Assembly: GCA_964409645.1 (NCBI GenBank)
Contig: CAYPEK010000007.1
Coordinates: forward strand, 1-64,000
Direction of reading: 5' to 3'
Length of the DNA: 64,000 nt
Origin: CAYPEK01 sp964409645
GTDB taxonomy: Bacteria > UBP15 > UBA6099
Notes under the pieces: generated by a model
Told to the model about the DNA's origin: nothing
The model's database searches: none
Seen by the model: the letters and a program-made list of their open reading frames with translations, nothing else
Program-made: the position numbers and the translations under genes
Shown here: positions 18,240-26,779 of the stretch, piece after piece
How the letters are laid out: the number at the start of each line of letters is the position of its first letter
Numbering within the stretch: position 1 is the stretch's first letter

Positions 18240-19082
18240 ATGACAGAGCGCGGTAAGGGAAAAAAATACGGGAATGCCGGCAAAGGCCGGGTGCGGCGTG
18301 TAAGTTTAACCGCGCGCACCGCGATCTTCACGGCGGCTGTTTTCTGTATATCGCTTTCCGCCGGATGTTCATTGTTTTCCAAGAAACCGACAGGGCCGAC
18401 GGCACCGACTACGCCCGCGACACGCAACACAAAGCCCGGCGCTCCGGGGCAGGCGGGCAAGCCGGGGAATGCTCCGTCGCTCACCCTAACCGGCGGCAAG
18501 GAATTTACAGGCACTGACGATAAGGATAAAAACGCGGCTCAGAAAAAGCCCGACTTGATAAAAGAATCCGGTTTTGATATGATTTACCCCAACTTCAATA
18601 AAGAGACGGGACGAACGGATCCGTTCGTGCCTGTTTCTTTGTCTTCCGCGCCGCTGGACGTCGTGAAAAGAATGACACCCGAGAAGTTCAGAGTCATTGG
18701 GACGGCGATGACACCCAGTGGACAAATAGCAATGATCGAGGTGGGCGACCAGACAAAAATCGTGAGAGAAGGCGACGTTCTCGAGAGCGGCCATGTGGTG
18801 AAAACCATAAGCCGTTATGATGTCAGCCTCGACAAGGACGGCAGGGTTGTCCAGCTTACGATGTTCACCCGGAAACGCATCGCGCAATCAGCCGAGGAAA
18901 TTAATCCTAAGCTCCCGGGGATGAACATCAACGACATGTACAATGAGTATTTGAAAGCTAAATACGGTGAGGATGTGGAAGGACAGGAAGGCGAGTCTGA
19001 CAGGCCGAGATCATTCTCAGAATATCTCACCCATCAGGAGAAGGACACGGCAAAAAAGATTCTCGAAGAGGAAAAACAATAA
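18240..19082 (+). CDS. pilP: Type IV pilus pilotin-like lipoprotein PilP
   Basis: The protein has a basic start of about 25 residues, a hydrophobic segment and a lipobox LSAGC (Cys about 43), predicting lipid attachment. A Pro/Gly/Thr-rich linker runs to about residue 95. A PilP-type domain follows, with RTDPFVPV and the beta-rich FRVIGTAMTPSGQIAMIEVGD...IVREGD pattern. PilP links the PilNO complex to the secretin PilQ. The extra C-terminal 60 residues are charged and helical. It starts 23 nt after pilO and is followed 5 nt later by pilQ. Confidence 0.9.
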   Translation: MTERGKGKKYGNAGKGRVRRVSLTARTAIFTAAVFCISLSAGCSLFSKKPTGPTAPTTPATRNTKPGAPGQAGKPGNAPSLTLTGGKEFTGTDDKDKNAAQKKPDLIKESGFDMIYPNFNKETGRTDPFVPVSLSSAPLDVVKRMTPEKFRVIGTAMTPSGQIAMIEVGDQTKIVREGDVLESGHVVKTISRYDVSLDKDGRVVQLTMFTRKRIAQSAEEINPKLPGMNINDMYNEYLKAKYGEDVEGQEGESDRPRSFSEYLTHQEKDTAKKILEEEKQ

Positions 19083-19087
19083 TCTCC

Positions 19088-22033
19088 ATGAAGAGATACC
19101 GAAAAACAACAGTTGTATTACTTGCGGCAGTCCTGTGCTGTCTTTGCTATCTGGGGCAGGCGGCGGAAAACGGCGGCGCCCTGACAAAGATCAACTACAG
19201 GTCCGAAGGCGGCAAGCTGGTAATCGAGTTCAAGGGGACGCAGAGGCTTAAATACCGCGTCAAGGAATTCGAGAATCCTCCGCACATACTTGTGCAATTT
19301 TACGGCGCGAAGAATGGATTGCCGTACAGCGACATGAAGATCGACAAGGGCGGTGTAACGGGGCTCAGCGTTCAGGAGATCGACGTTAACGGGGAAAAAA
19401 TGACGTCGGTTTCGATCCACCTCACCGGCAAAGCGGATTATGATTTTGATCTTTCTTCGAACGGACAGCTTTTCGCGCTGACAACATCAGTGGGTGGAGA
19501 ATACACCGGATTGCCGGCCTCCCAGAACCAGCCCGGTTATACATCCGCAACTCAGCAGAAGACCGATGAGTCGCCCGTTATCCACGTGCCGGGTGAAAAG
19601 AAACCGACCAAACAGATACCGTATGTTAAAGAAGGCAGCAGCGGCCAGTCAAAAGAAGTCACGCTCGGACAGCGGGCGAAAGGCGCCGACACATCGCCGT
19701 ACATAGTTGGTCCGGTGATACTGCAGGACGCGGATATTTCGCAGGCGGTGCGGCTGCTCTCGGAAGCCGCCGGCGGTGCGAATATCGTTGTGGAAGCGTC
19801 GATCGTGCAGGCGCAGTCCACAACCGGCGGAAGTTCCTCCAGCAGCAAGAGCGGCGGGAAAAGCGGTGGAACCGGTGCGACGGCTGCGGGAATAACTGTC
19901 ACACTTTCTCACATAACGCTCGAGGACGCGCTCGACATAATAACGGCATCGAACAACTGGAGTTGGAGAAAATTTGGTAGTTATTATGCGATCATAAGCA
20001 GAGATACCGCTAATCAGGGTGTTGACACGGCGAAATCTGCGACTGTGTTCGAGGATACGGCAACCCGAACGGATGTTGTGATAGTACAACCTAAAAACAC
20101 GTACGCATGCGACGATGTAATAATGTTGTCCACGGTTATTCCTGAAGTAGAATGCTATCCCGAGACGAATTATCTGTTGATGAGAGGAGTCCAGAAAGAC
20201 CTCGACAGGGCTCGCGAGATGCTGAAAACGATCGACGTGCCCATTCAGCAGATAACTAAGATGGCAAGTCAGGTAACAAAAATCATAAGGCTCAAATACA
20301 TTCAGGTAAATAATACTTTCCAGAATGAACTCGGTTCATTGCTTGCGAATCCGTATTTCGGCGGCTTGGTGATGGGCGTGGAAAACTCAAAGCGTGCTTT
20401 TGTGAATACAATATCGCTGGATAACAGCAGTAATTCGATCATATACGTCGGAGACGACAAGATTTACGAGAGATTCTACAATCTCATCCAAGCGCTGGAT
20501 GTCCCGGAAAGGGAAACAGTCGTCAAGACAATACCTTTAAAATATATCCTTGCAAGAGATCTGAATAATGTAGAGCCGATAAGTGATTTACTGACCAGCA
20601 CGGTCACGACCGAAAAAGTTATTATAAGCGAACCGACGAACTCTCTGACTTACGTTGGAAACATGTCCGGGTATGAAAGAATAACGGAAATAATCAGAAC
20701 ATTGGATATCCCGGACAGACAGTATGTGACGAAGGTCGTTCCGTTCAAATACCTTCATACGCTAGACTTGCAGAACTCCGAAACTTTCAAAAATCTGCAA
20801 ACGCTGCCCGGGTTTGGCAACGACAGCTCAAGTAAGAATATAACCACATACACGATCGATCAGCAGACAAACTCGGTGATAATTTCGACGCAGAAGCAGT
20901 ATCTGGATCAGGTTGTGGACCTTGTCAAATCGATGGATACAAACATATTCGATCAGTACGAACTCGAAACATTTTCATTTAAATATACAAGCTGTCTGCG
21001 CGCTATTCAGATAATCGGCAATATGATGATAACGCAGGAAAGCGATACCACCGAATTTCCCGATGGCAACTTCTTTGCCCGGCTGTCCGGCGAGAACGAC
21101 AAAGGAGTGGAATTCCCGTCGAACGAGATTTATACGTCTTCCTCAACATCATACCCGCAAAGCTACAAATGGGCTATTCTTCCCGATGCCTCGAAAAACG
21201 CGGTTATAGCTCTCGCGCGGCATCAGGAAATGTCACTGATAAAGAAGATTGTTAATGAGCTTGATAAACCATATCCACAATTGAAACTCGACGTTCAGGT
21301 TGTGGAATTATCGAATTCGGACACGCAAAGCTTCAAATTGTCATATCTGACGAGCGACGGCAAGTTCGTGCAGGGTGGGAATGTAAGCCAGTCGATTACG
21401 GATTTTACTGCTTCGCCGGTTGATGACGAAGGCGAAAACATGGAATGCAACAACTATCTGACCGGGTGCCCGGACATAGCAAAAGATGGTTTGTTCCTTA
21501 TTTACGATACGCTGACGAGCAATGTCGCTTCTTTCGGGGCCTCGCTTCAGGCCGTGGTTCAGAGGGTCAACGGCCGGGTGGTTGCCAATCCGACAATGAT
21601 AACGCCCGAATATACCGGCGTTTCTTTCGACTTCACGGATAAATACATTTACACAAAACAGGCTTCCTCCGGACTGTCATCGACGATAGAAACCGGCGAA
21701 GTCGCCGAAGGGTATGCTGTCAGCGCGATTCCTCATTTTAAGGATGATTACATTGTATTAAGCCTTACGATAAACGCTTCTCAGATCAAGAGCTGGGAAA
21801 ACGGATATCCGGTAGTGGGCGATCGAAAAATCATCTCTGAAATCAAATGCAAGAACGGCGAACCGATAATTATCGGAGGAATGGTGAAGTCCTCGGAAAG
21901 TCTGGACAGAATTTCATTGCCGATAGTTTCGAAGCTTCCGATAGTCGGCTCTCTTTTCCGGCAGAAATCAAGAAAACAGAATCAGTACGAAACAATCATG
22001 GTGATAACCCCGACGATACTTGAGGTGAAGTAA
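19088..22033 (+). CDS. pilQ: Type IV pilus secretin PilQ with expanded N-domains
   Basis: This 981-residue outer-membrane secretin starts with a signal peptide (cleavage near GQAA). An AMIN-type domain (about residues 30-135) binds peptidoglycan. A low-complexity linker and an STN/N0-like domain (DADISQAVRLLSEAAGGANIVVE, about 220-300) follow. Then come about five N1-like repeats, marked by KIIRLKY, KTIPLKY, KVVPFKY and FSFKYT and by LDVP/LDIP ends. The C-terminal secretin gate domain contains VVANPTMITPEY, GEPIIIGGMV and VSKLPIVGSLF, and ends MVITPTILEVK. Most PilQ proteins have one or two such N repeats. It closes the pilMNOPQ operon. Confidence 0.95.
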   Translation: MKRYRKTTVVLLAAVLCCLCYLGQAAENGGALTKINYRSEGGKLVIEFKGTQRLKYRVKEFENPPHILVQFYGAKNGLPYSDMKIDKGGVTGLSVQEIDVNGEKMTSVSIHLTGKADYDFDLSSNGQLFALTTSVGGEYTGLPASQNQPGYTSATQQKTDESPVIHVPGEKKPTKQIPYVKEGSSGQSKEVTLGQRAKGADTSPYIVGPVILQDADISQAVRLLSEAAGGANIVVEASIVQAQSTTGGSSSSSKSGGKSGGTGATAAGITVTLSHITLEDALDIITASNNWSWRKFGSYYAIISRDTANQGVDTAKSATVFEDTATRTDVVIVQPKNTYACDDVIMLSTVIPEVECYPETNYLLMRGVQKDLDRAREMLKTIDVPIQQITKMASQVTKIIRLKYIQVNNTFQNELGSLLANPYFGGLVMGVENSKRAFVNTISLDNSSNSIIYVGDDKIYERFYNLIQALDVPERETVVKTIPLKYILARDLNNVEPISDLLTSTVTTEKVIISEPTNSLTYVGNMSGYERITEIIRTLDIPDRQYVTKVVPFKYLHTLDLQNSETFKNLQTLPGFGNDSSSKNITTYTIDQQTNSVIISTQKQYLDQVVDLVKSMDTNIFDQYELETFSFKYTSCLRAIQIIGNMMITQESDTTEFPDGNFFARLSGENDKGVEFPSNEIYTSSSTSYPQSYKWAILPDASKNAVIALARHQEMSLIKKIVNELDKPYPQLKLDVQVVELSNSDTQSFKLSYLTSDGKFVQGGNVSQSITDFTASPVDDEGENMECNNYLTGCPDIAKDGLFLIYDTLTSNVASFGASLQAVVQRVNGRVVANPTMITPEYTGVSFDFTDKYIYTKQASSGLSSTIETGEVAEGYAVSAIPHFKDDYIVLSLTINASQIKSWENGYPVVGDRKIISEIKCKNGEPIIIGGMVKSSESLDRISLPIVSKLPIVGSLFRQKSRKQNQYETIMVITPTILEVK

Positions 22034-22056
22034 AAGTACAGACGAAATCTATAAGA

Positions 22057-22083
22057 GGGCGGGTTGCAAACCCGCCCTTTTTG
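22057..22083 (+). terminator. Rho-independent terminator of pilMNOPQ
   Basis: A perfect stem GGGCGGGTT-GCA-AACCCGCCC is followed by six T. Confidence 0.93.
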
Positions 22084-22209
22084 CTTTGGGGCGACTCGCG
22101 GAAAGCACTATCACCCAGAAGAGCTTTCCGGCTCTTTCGGGTAAAAATCATAGTCGATTATTTCTGAATTCCAGTCGGCTCAATCCGTTGCCGCTTTTTA
22201 CCTTCCTGT

Positions 22210-22238
22210 TTGCCGTAGTCTTGTTATCATTGTATAAT
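22210..22238 (+). promoter_or_regulatory. Sigma70-type promoter of the HMGL-Cache gene
   Basis: TTGCCG, a 17-nt spacer and a perfect TATAAT (22233-22238), about 50 nt before the start codon and downstream of the pilQ terminator. Confidence 0.65.
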
Positions 22239-22288
22239 CATTAATGATCTAAGCGCGGAAGCGCATATTTTTTATGAGGAGTGGAGAG

Positions 22289-24097
22289 ATGGGCAAGCTG
22301 CTGTTCGAGAGGAAAAAGTTCTTCCCTCTGGTGGACGTCGAAGAGCCGGAGCTTTTTCGGGATCAGTTTCCGTATGACGAAGTGCCGCGGATACTGTTCG
22401 ACGAGGAAGCGCCGGAGCTCAATCCGCCGGACGAAATTTGGATCACGGATACGACGTTCCGTGACGGCCAGCAGGCACGCCCTCCGTACACTGTAAAGCA
22501 GATCGTGGACATTTTTAAGATACTTCACAAACTCGGCGGCCCAAACGGAGTGATTCGCCAATCGGAGTTCTTTCTATACACAAAGAAGGACAAGGAAGCT
22601 GTCGAGAAATGTCTCGAACTCGGATACGCATACCCGGAGATCACGGGATGGATACGCGCCAACCGGGACGACCTGAAACTGATCAAAGAGATGGGACTTC
22701 GCGAGACGGGGATGCTCACCTCGGCGTCGGATTACCATATTTTTCTTAAGCTCGGCAAAACGCGCAGGCAAATAATGGAATCCTACCTGTCGGTTGTCGA
22801 AGAGGCGATCTCGCTTGGCGTGCGGTTGCGGTGTCATTTCGAGGATATCACCCGTGCGGATATTTACGGATTCTGCGTGCCGTTTGCAATGGAATTGATG
22901 AAGAGACACAGGCAGACGGGAATTCCGATCAAGATAAGACTGTGCGATACGATGGGGCTCGGCGTGGCGCATCCGAACGCGCTGCTTCCCCGGAGCGTAC
23001 CGAAAATAATCTCTGCGTTTGTGAACGATGCCGGCGTGCCGCCGCAACTGCTCGAGTGGCACGGGCACAACGATTTCTATCACGTTGTGTCCAATGCATC
23101 GACAGCATGGCTTTATGGCTGCGCGGCGGTGAATACTTCCGCGCTCGGGCTCGGAGAGCGGACCGGCAACACGCCGATCGAGGGCGCAATCATGGAGTAC
23201 ATCGCGCTGAAAGGCTATAGCGACGATATAGAAACAACCGCAATAACTGAACTCGCGGAGTATTTCGAAGAGGAAGTAGGATATCAGATTCCGCACAACC
23301 AGCCGTTCATCGGCAAAGAGTTCAACACAACGAGCGCGGGCATCCATCTCGATGGGCTCGACAAGAACACGGAGATTTACACAATATTCGACACGCAGGC
23401 GATATTGAACAGGCCGGTATCTATATCGATCACCGACAAGTCCGGCGCGTCAGGCATCGCGCATTGGATCAACACGTATCTCGACCTCGAACCGCGGTCG
23501 CAGATTGACAAACGGCACCCCGGCGTAATTAAGATAAACGAGTGGGTGAAAGCACAGTTCGAGGGCGGCCGCGTGACGTCGATATCGAGCGAAGAGATAC
23601 TCGAGCAGGCGGTCCGCAACATGCCGGAGTACTTCGACATCGACCTCGAATACATACAGGAAGCCGCCCGCGAGATAATGAGTTCGACAATCGAGAAGCT
23701 TGTCGAAGACGAGCGGATTGTCTCGATGGATAGCGCGAAACAGGAGAAGGCCATCGAGGGGATTTTCAAAAAGAATCCGTTCGTGCAGCTCGCGGTCATC
23801 GCGGACAAAGACGGAAAAAAGAACACGGATATCTTCATCCGAACCGGTCGCATCACACAAGAGGACGAGGAGAAGCTCGACAAAGATTACTCGAAGCGCG
23901 CGTGGTTCATCATACCGTCCGAGAACGGGCACATACACATCACCGGTTTGTTCACGTCGAAGATCACCGGGTTGCTCGGACTGACGGTGTCGGCGCCGAT
24001 CTTCCGCGACGGAGTAGTGGTCGGTGTAATCCGGCTCGACTGCAAATTCGAGGACCTCGTCAAAGCCAGCCGTTCGGAGATCAAGATCGACTACTGA
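22289..24097 (+). CDS. HMGL/isopropylmalate-synthase-like enzyme fused to a Cache-like sensor domain
   Basis: This 602-residue protein has an N-terminal HMGL-like TIM barrel (about residues 48-345). It shows the family signature TDTTFRDGQQ with the catalytic Arg-Asp (about 58-59), and metal-binding His258 and His260 in EWHGHND. This class condenses or cleaves 2-oxoacids with acyl-CoA (isopropylmalate, homocitrate and Re-citrate synthases). The exact reaction is not readable. The C-terminal part (about 473-600) has the Cache/PDC pattern: RAWFIIP, a GHIHITGLFTSKITG stretch, then LTVSAPIFRDGVVVGVIRLDC. No membrane segment is present, so a normally extracytoplasmic sensor module appears in a soluble enzyme, plausibly as an allosteric site. 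ATG 22289 is favoured over 22274 because the RBS lies between them. Confidence 0.8.
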   Translation: MGKLLFERKKFFPLVDVEEPELFRDQFPYDEVPRILFDEEAPELNPPDEIWITDTTFRDGQQARPPYTVKQIVDIFKILHKLGGPNGVIRQSEFFLYTKKDKEAVEKCLELGYAYPEITGWIRANRDDLKLIKEMGLRETGMLTSASDYHIFLKLGKTRRQIMESYLSVVEEAISLGVRLRCHFEDITRADIYGFCVPFAMELMKRHRQTGIPIKIRLCDTMGLGVAHPNALLPRSVPKIISAFVNDAGVPPQLLEWHGHNDFYHVVSNASTAWLYGCAAVNTSALGLGERTGNTPIEGAIMEYIALKGYSDDIETTAITELAEYFEEEVGYQIPHNQPFIGKEFNTTSAGIHLDGLDKNTEIYTIFDTQAILNRPVSISITDKSGASGIAHWINTYLDLEPRSQIDKRHPGVIKINEWVKAQFEGGRVTSISSEEILEQAVRNMPEYFDIDLEYIQEAAREIMSSTIEKLVEDERIVSMDSAKQEKAIEGIFKKNPFVQLAVIADKDGKKNTDIFIRTGRITQEDEEKLDKDYSKRAWFIIPSENGHIHITGLFTSKITGLLGLTVSAPIFRDGVVVGVIRLDCKFEDLVKASRSEIKIDY

Positions 24098-24117
24098 GTT
24101 TTTTTCAAACGAGGCAG

Positions 24118-24146
24118 AAAGGCGCGCCGTGTGTGCGCCTTTTTTA
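24118..24146 (+). terminator. Rho-independent terminator after the HMGL-Cache gene
   Basis: The stem AAAGGCGC/GCGCCTTT has a loop of about nine nt and a following T run. Confidence 0.8.
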
Positions 24147-24200
24147 TTTATCCCAAATCCGTCTTGGGATTTGGTTGCGCCTGAATCTGAGCATGAAAAA

Positions 24201-24274
24201 TGGCTAGGGAGAGATTTGAACTCTCGACGCCACGGGTATGAGCCGTGTGCTCTGACCAACTGAGCTACCTAGCC
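24201..24274 (-). tRNA. tRNA-Met (anticodon CAU, elongator type)
   Basis: On the minus strand the acceptor stem GGCTAGG/CCTAGCC pairs fully. The D arm is GCTC/GAGC, the anticodon stem CACGG/CCGTG has loop CTCATAC, and the T arm is GAGAG-TTCAAAT-CTCTC. The first pair G-C and the lack of three G-C pairs in the anticodon stem argue against an initiator tRNA. A CAU-bearing Ile2 tRNA cannot be excluded. Discriminator A; CCA is not encoded; a T run follows directly. Confidence 0.93.
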
Positions 24275-24350
24275 GTAAGCCCTTTTTCTGTCAAAATCCA
24301 CGAACATCACACAAAAAAAGATGGGAAGGACATAACCCATCCGGAATCAC

Positions 24351-24379
24351 ATTATAGGATTGCCCGGATTTCAAGTCAA
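24351..24379 (-). promoter_or_regulatory. Sigma70-type promoter of tRNA-Met
   Basis: On the minus strand: TTGACT (24374-24379), a 17-nt spacer and a perfect TATAAT (24351-24356), about 75 nt before the tRNA 5' end. Confidence 0.78.
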
Positions 24380-24407
24380 CAGCGGAAAATAAGAACGTCC
24401 GTCGGGA

Positions 24408-25082
24408 TCAGTTCACGATTCGGCCGTCGCGCATTGTGAGCATTCGCCGGGCGGCGGAGCCCACCGAGGGGTCGTGTGTGACGATGATCAGAGTCTGATT
24501 GTTTTCTTCGTTGAATTTCCTGAGCAGCGCTATGATCTCGGATGCGGTGTGCGAGTCGAGGTTGCCGGTCGGCTCGTCCGCCATGAGGACTTCGGGCTTG
24601 TTTGCGACGGCGCGTGCGATACCGACGCGCTGCTGCTCGCCCGCGCTGAGTTGGCCGGGGCGGTGCCCGGCGCGGTGCGCGAGTCCGACCGAGTCGAGAA
24701 GTTCGGCGGCGCGGGCGTGCCGTTCCGCGCGCTCGACGCCGGCGATTTCGAGCGGCAGTTCCACATTCTCCGCCGCAGTGAGAATCGGGATCAGGTTGAT
24801 GCGCTGAAATACGAAGCCAATCCGCAACAGACGGATGCGGTCGAGTTCGCGGTCCGGGAGGGAGGACACCGCACGGCCGCCGACGAGCACGTCGCCGTCT
24901 GTCGGGCGGTCGAAGCAGCCGAGCAGGTTGAGCAGTGTGGTTTTGCCGGAGCCGGACGGCCCCATGATGGAGACGAACTCGCCCTGATCGACGGAGAGTG
25001 AAACGCTGTCGAGCGCGCGCACTTCGGAGTCGCCCATTCTGAACATTCGTGTCAGCGATTTTGCTTCGAGTACCGGCGGCAT
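24408..25082 (-). CDS. ABC transporter ATP-binding protein, LolD/MacB class
   Basis: This 224-residue ATPase has Walker A GPSGSGKTT, a Q-loop (GFVFQRINLIP), an ABC signature variant LSAGEQQR, Walker B VLMADEP followed by TGNLD, and a switch His in VTHD. The TGNLD and short length mark the LolD/MacB/FtsE class, which works with an FtsX-like permease to move lipoproteins, drugs or peptides, or to act mechanically on the envelope. The ATG is chosen because GGAG lies just upstream; an open frame extends 35 codons further with no RBS. No permease gene is adjacent, so the partner must be encoded elsewhere. Confidence 0.9.
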   Translation of the reverse strand: MPPVLEAKSLTRMFRMGDSEVRALDSVSLSVDQGEFVSIMGPSGSGKTTLLNLLGCFDRPTDGDVLVGGRAVSSLPDRELDRIRLLRIGFVFQRINLIPILTAAENVELPLEIAGVERAERHARAAELLDSVGLAHRAGHRPGQLSAGEQQRVGIARAVANKPEVLMADEPTGNLDSHTASEIIALLRKFNEENNQTLIIVTHDPSVGSAARRMLTMRDGRIVN

Positions 25083-25201
25083 GTTTTTCTCCAGTGGAGT
25101 TATTTTATCCGATATCGCCTGATGAAACAAATTATGTTTGCGGGCCGCGGCGCGCAGAGTTGCGCATGGCAGGTATATGAAATTCATTTAAAAATAATAT
25201 G

Positions 25202-25225
25202 GAAGTGCGGCGACCCGGCGCCGCT
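25202..25225 (+). repeat. REP-like element, GTGCGGCG family, copy A
   Basis: GAAGTGCGGCG-ACCCG-GCGCCGCT forms a hairpin and is a variant of the sequence found inverted at 25308-25332 and 33783-33807. Confidence 0.6.
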
Positions 25226-25307
25226 CTTGTATTGATTGCAGTTTAGCGCTTTGCGCCCCCATTTTTATGGTAAATATTTTTGCCGACGTCAAGCCGCCGG
25301 CAATCGG

Positions 25308-25332
25308 GCGGTGTCAGGCCACCGCACTCCCA
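25308..25332 (-). repeat. REP-like element, GTGCGGCG family, copy B
   Basis: In reverse orientation it reads TGGGAGTGCGGTGGCCTGAC followed by ACCGC. Nearly identical to copy C at 33783-33807 and inverted relative to copy A. Confidence 0.7.
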
Positions 25333-25427
25333 AAATTAAAAATATGGAATAGGGGCGCTGTTTGAACTTCAGGAGTAATGCGAATCAATCGGTAAAAGGT
25401 AAGAGTATTCTCAAATATTTTTTGTTA

Positions 25428-26777
25428 TCACATCTCCTGAGTTGTGTTGAGGAATGAACTGGGGTTGCTTTTTTCCTTATTGGTGAGGAAGACGCCGATT
25501 TTTGGCCGGAGGAGTTTGCGTGGGTTGCCCGTGAGGGTGGCGAATGTAATCGACGAGTCGCCGTATTTGTCCTTGATGCGGTCAACGGCGTCGAAGACGC
25601 GGCGGCGGCGGTGTTCGCCGTCGAGTGTGAGCTGTGAGAAGCGGTCGCGTACGAGCCCGGAGACGCCGACGCCGAGCAGCCGCACTTTCGTGTCCGGCGG
25701 CACGTGCGCGCGGAAGAGGTCGAGCGCGATATCGCGTATCTGCTGGCCGGTGGAAACGAAGTACGGGAGCGTGTGCGAGCGGGAGAAGCCGGACATGTCG
25801 CTCCTGCGGACGGCGAGTGTGACGGTGCGGCCGTGGTAGCCGTCGCGGCGGAGACGGCGGCCGACGCGGTCCGCGAGCCAGAACAGAAACCACGAGATGG
25901 TTTCGGGATCGTCCGTGTCGTGGGGCAGGGTGTAGCTGTGGCCCATGGATTTCACGGTGAGAAATATTTCGGTGTCCACGGGCGAGTCGTCGATGCCGAG
26001 CGCCCACTGGTGGAGCAGTTCTCCGTAGATTCCGAACTTGCGCTTGAGCAACTCAGGGCCGTAGTCGGCGAGTTGGCCGATGGTGGTGATGCCGAGCGCG
26101 CCGAGCCGTTTTTTCATGTGCCGGCCGACCCCGACGAGCTCATCGACCGCCAGCGGGCGCAGGATGTGGGGCAGCTCGGACTGCCATATCCGCGTCATCC
26201 CGTCCGGCTTCTGCCAGTCGGCGGCCATTTTCGCGACGAGCTTGTTCGGCCCGATGCCGACGGAACATTTCAAGCCCAGTTCGTCGTAAAGGCGCTGTTT
26301 GATGCGGAGGCCGATTTCCTCTGGCGTGCCGTTGAGTTGTTGCACGTGGGTGAGGTCCAGAAACGCTTCGTCGATTGAGAACGCCTCGACGGCATCGGTG
26401 AACTCGCGCAGAACGGCGACGATGCGGTAACAGTAATCGAGGTATTTTGTGATATTACCCTCGACGATGAGCGCGTCGGGACATAGGCGGAGCGCCTCGT
26501 GATACGACATGCCGGTCTTGATGCCGTATGGCCGCGCTTCGTATGAGGCGGCGGTGACGATGGTCCGCTTTGTGGGGTTGCCGCCGACGATCACCGGTTT
26601 GCCGCGTAGCGACGGGTTGCATATCTGCTCCACCTGCGCGAAGAACGCATTCATGTCAACGAGGGCGATGACGCGCTCCGTCCCGGTTGCGGCTGTCGGC
26701 GCCGCGCCGCAAGACGGCGTGCCGCTTAGAAACGGGGCGCGTCTGCCGAATGTTTTTCTTCCCGTCTCCCGCCGCAT
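25428..26777 (-). CDS. dinB: DNA polymerase IV (Y-family)
   Basis: This 449-residue translesion polymerase has the first catalytic carboxylate in ALVDMNAFFAQVEQ (Asp41) and the Y-family SIDEAFLD with Asp136 and Glu137. Other Y-family motifs are the KRTIVTAASYEARPYGIKTGM stretch (fingers/palm), the SVGIGPNKLVAKMA helix-hairpin segment and a little-finger domain to the end. An N-terminal extension of about 34 residues precedes the usual DinB start. The ATG sits 2 nt after the stop of the DUF6504-like gene, so the two are translationally coupled. An open frame continues upstream without start support. DinB copies error-prone past damaged bases. Confidence 0.94.
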   Translation of the reverse strand: MRRETGRKTFGRRAPFLSGTPSCGAAPTAATGTERVIALVDMNAFFAQVEQICNPSLRGKPVIVGGNPTKRTIVTAASYEARPYGIKTGMSYHEALRLCPDALIVEGNITKYLDYCYRIVAVLREFTDAVEAFSIDEAFLDLTHVQQLNGTPEEIGLRIKQRLYDELGLKCSVGIGPNKLVAKMAADWQKPDGMTRIWQSELPHILRPLAVDELVGVGRHMKKRLGALGITTIGQLADYGPELLKRKFGIYGELLHQWALGIDDSPVDTEIFLTVKSMGHSYTLPHDTDDPETISWFLFWLADRVGRRLRRDGYHGRTVTLAVRRSDMSGFSRSHTLPYFVSTGQQIRDIALDLFRAHVPPDTKVRLLGVGVSGLVRDRFSQLTLDGEHRRRRVFDAVDRIKDKYGDSSITFATLTGNPRKLLRPKIGVFLTNKEKSNPSSFLNTTQEM

Positions 26778-26779
26778 TA

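Larger units (their letters stand above)
25083..25427. other. Repeat-bearing intergenic region between dinB and the ABC ATPase
   Basis: This 345-bp stretch without a gene holds two copies of a GC-rich REP-like sequence in opposite orientation (25202-25225 and 25308-25332), separated by an AT-rich spacer. Both flanking genes read leftward. Confidence 0.6.

Noticed and set aside
22289..24097. Annotation as a plain 2-isopropylmalate synthase (leuA).
   Set aside because: The C-terminal LeuA regulatory domain is not recognisable, no leucine genes are adjacent, and the C-terminal part resembles a Cache domain.
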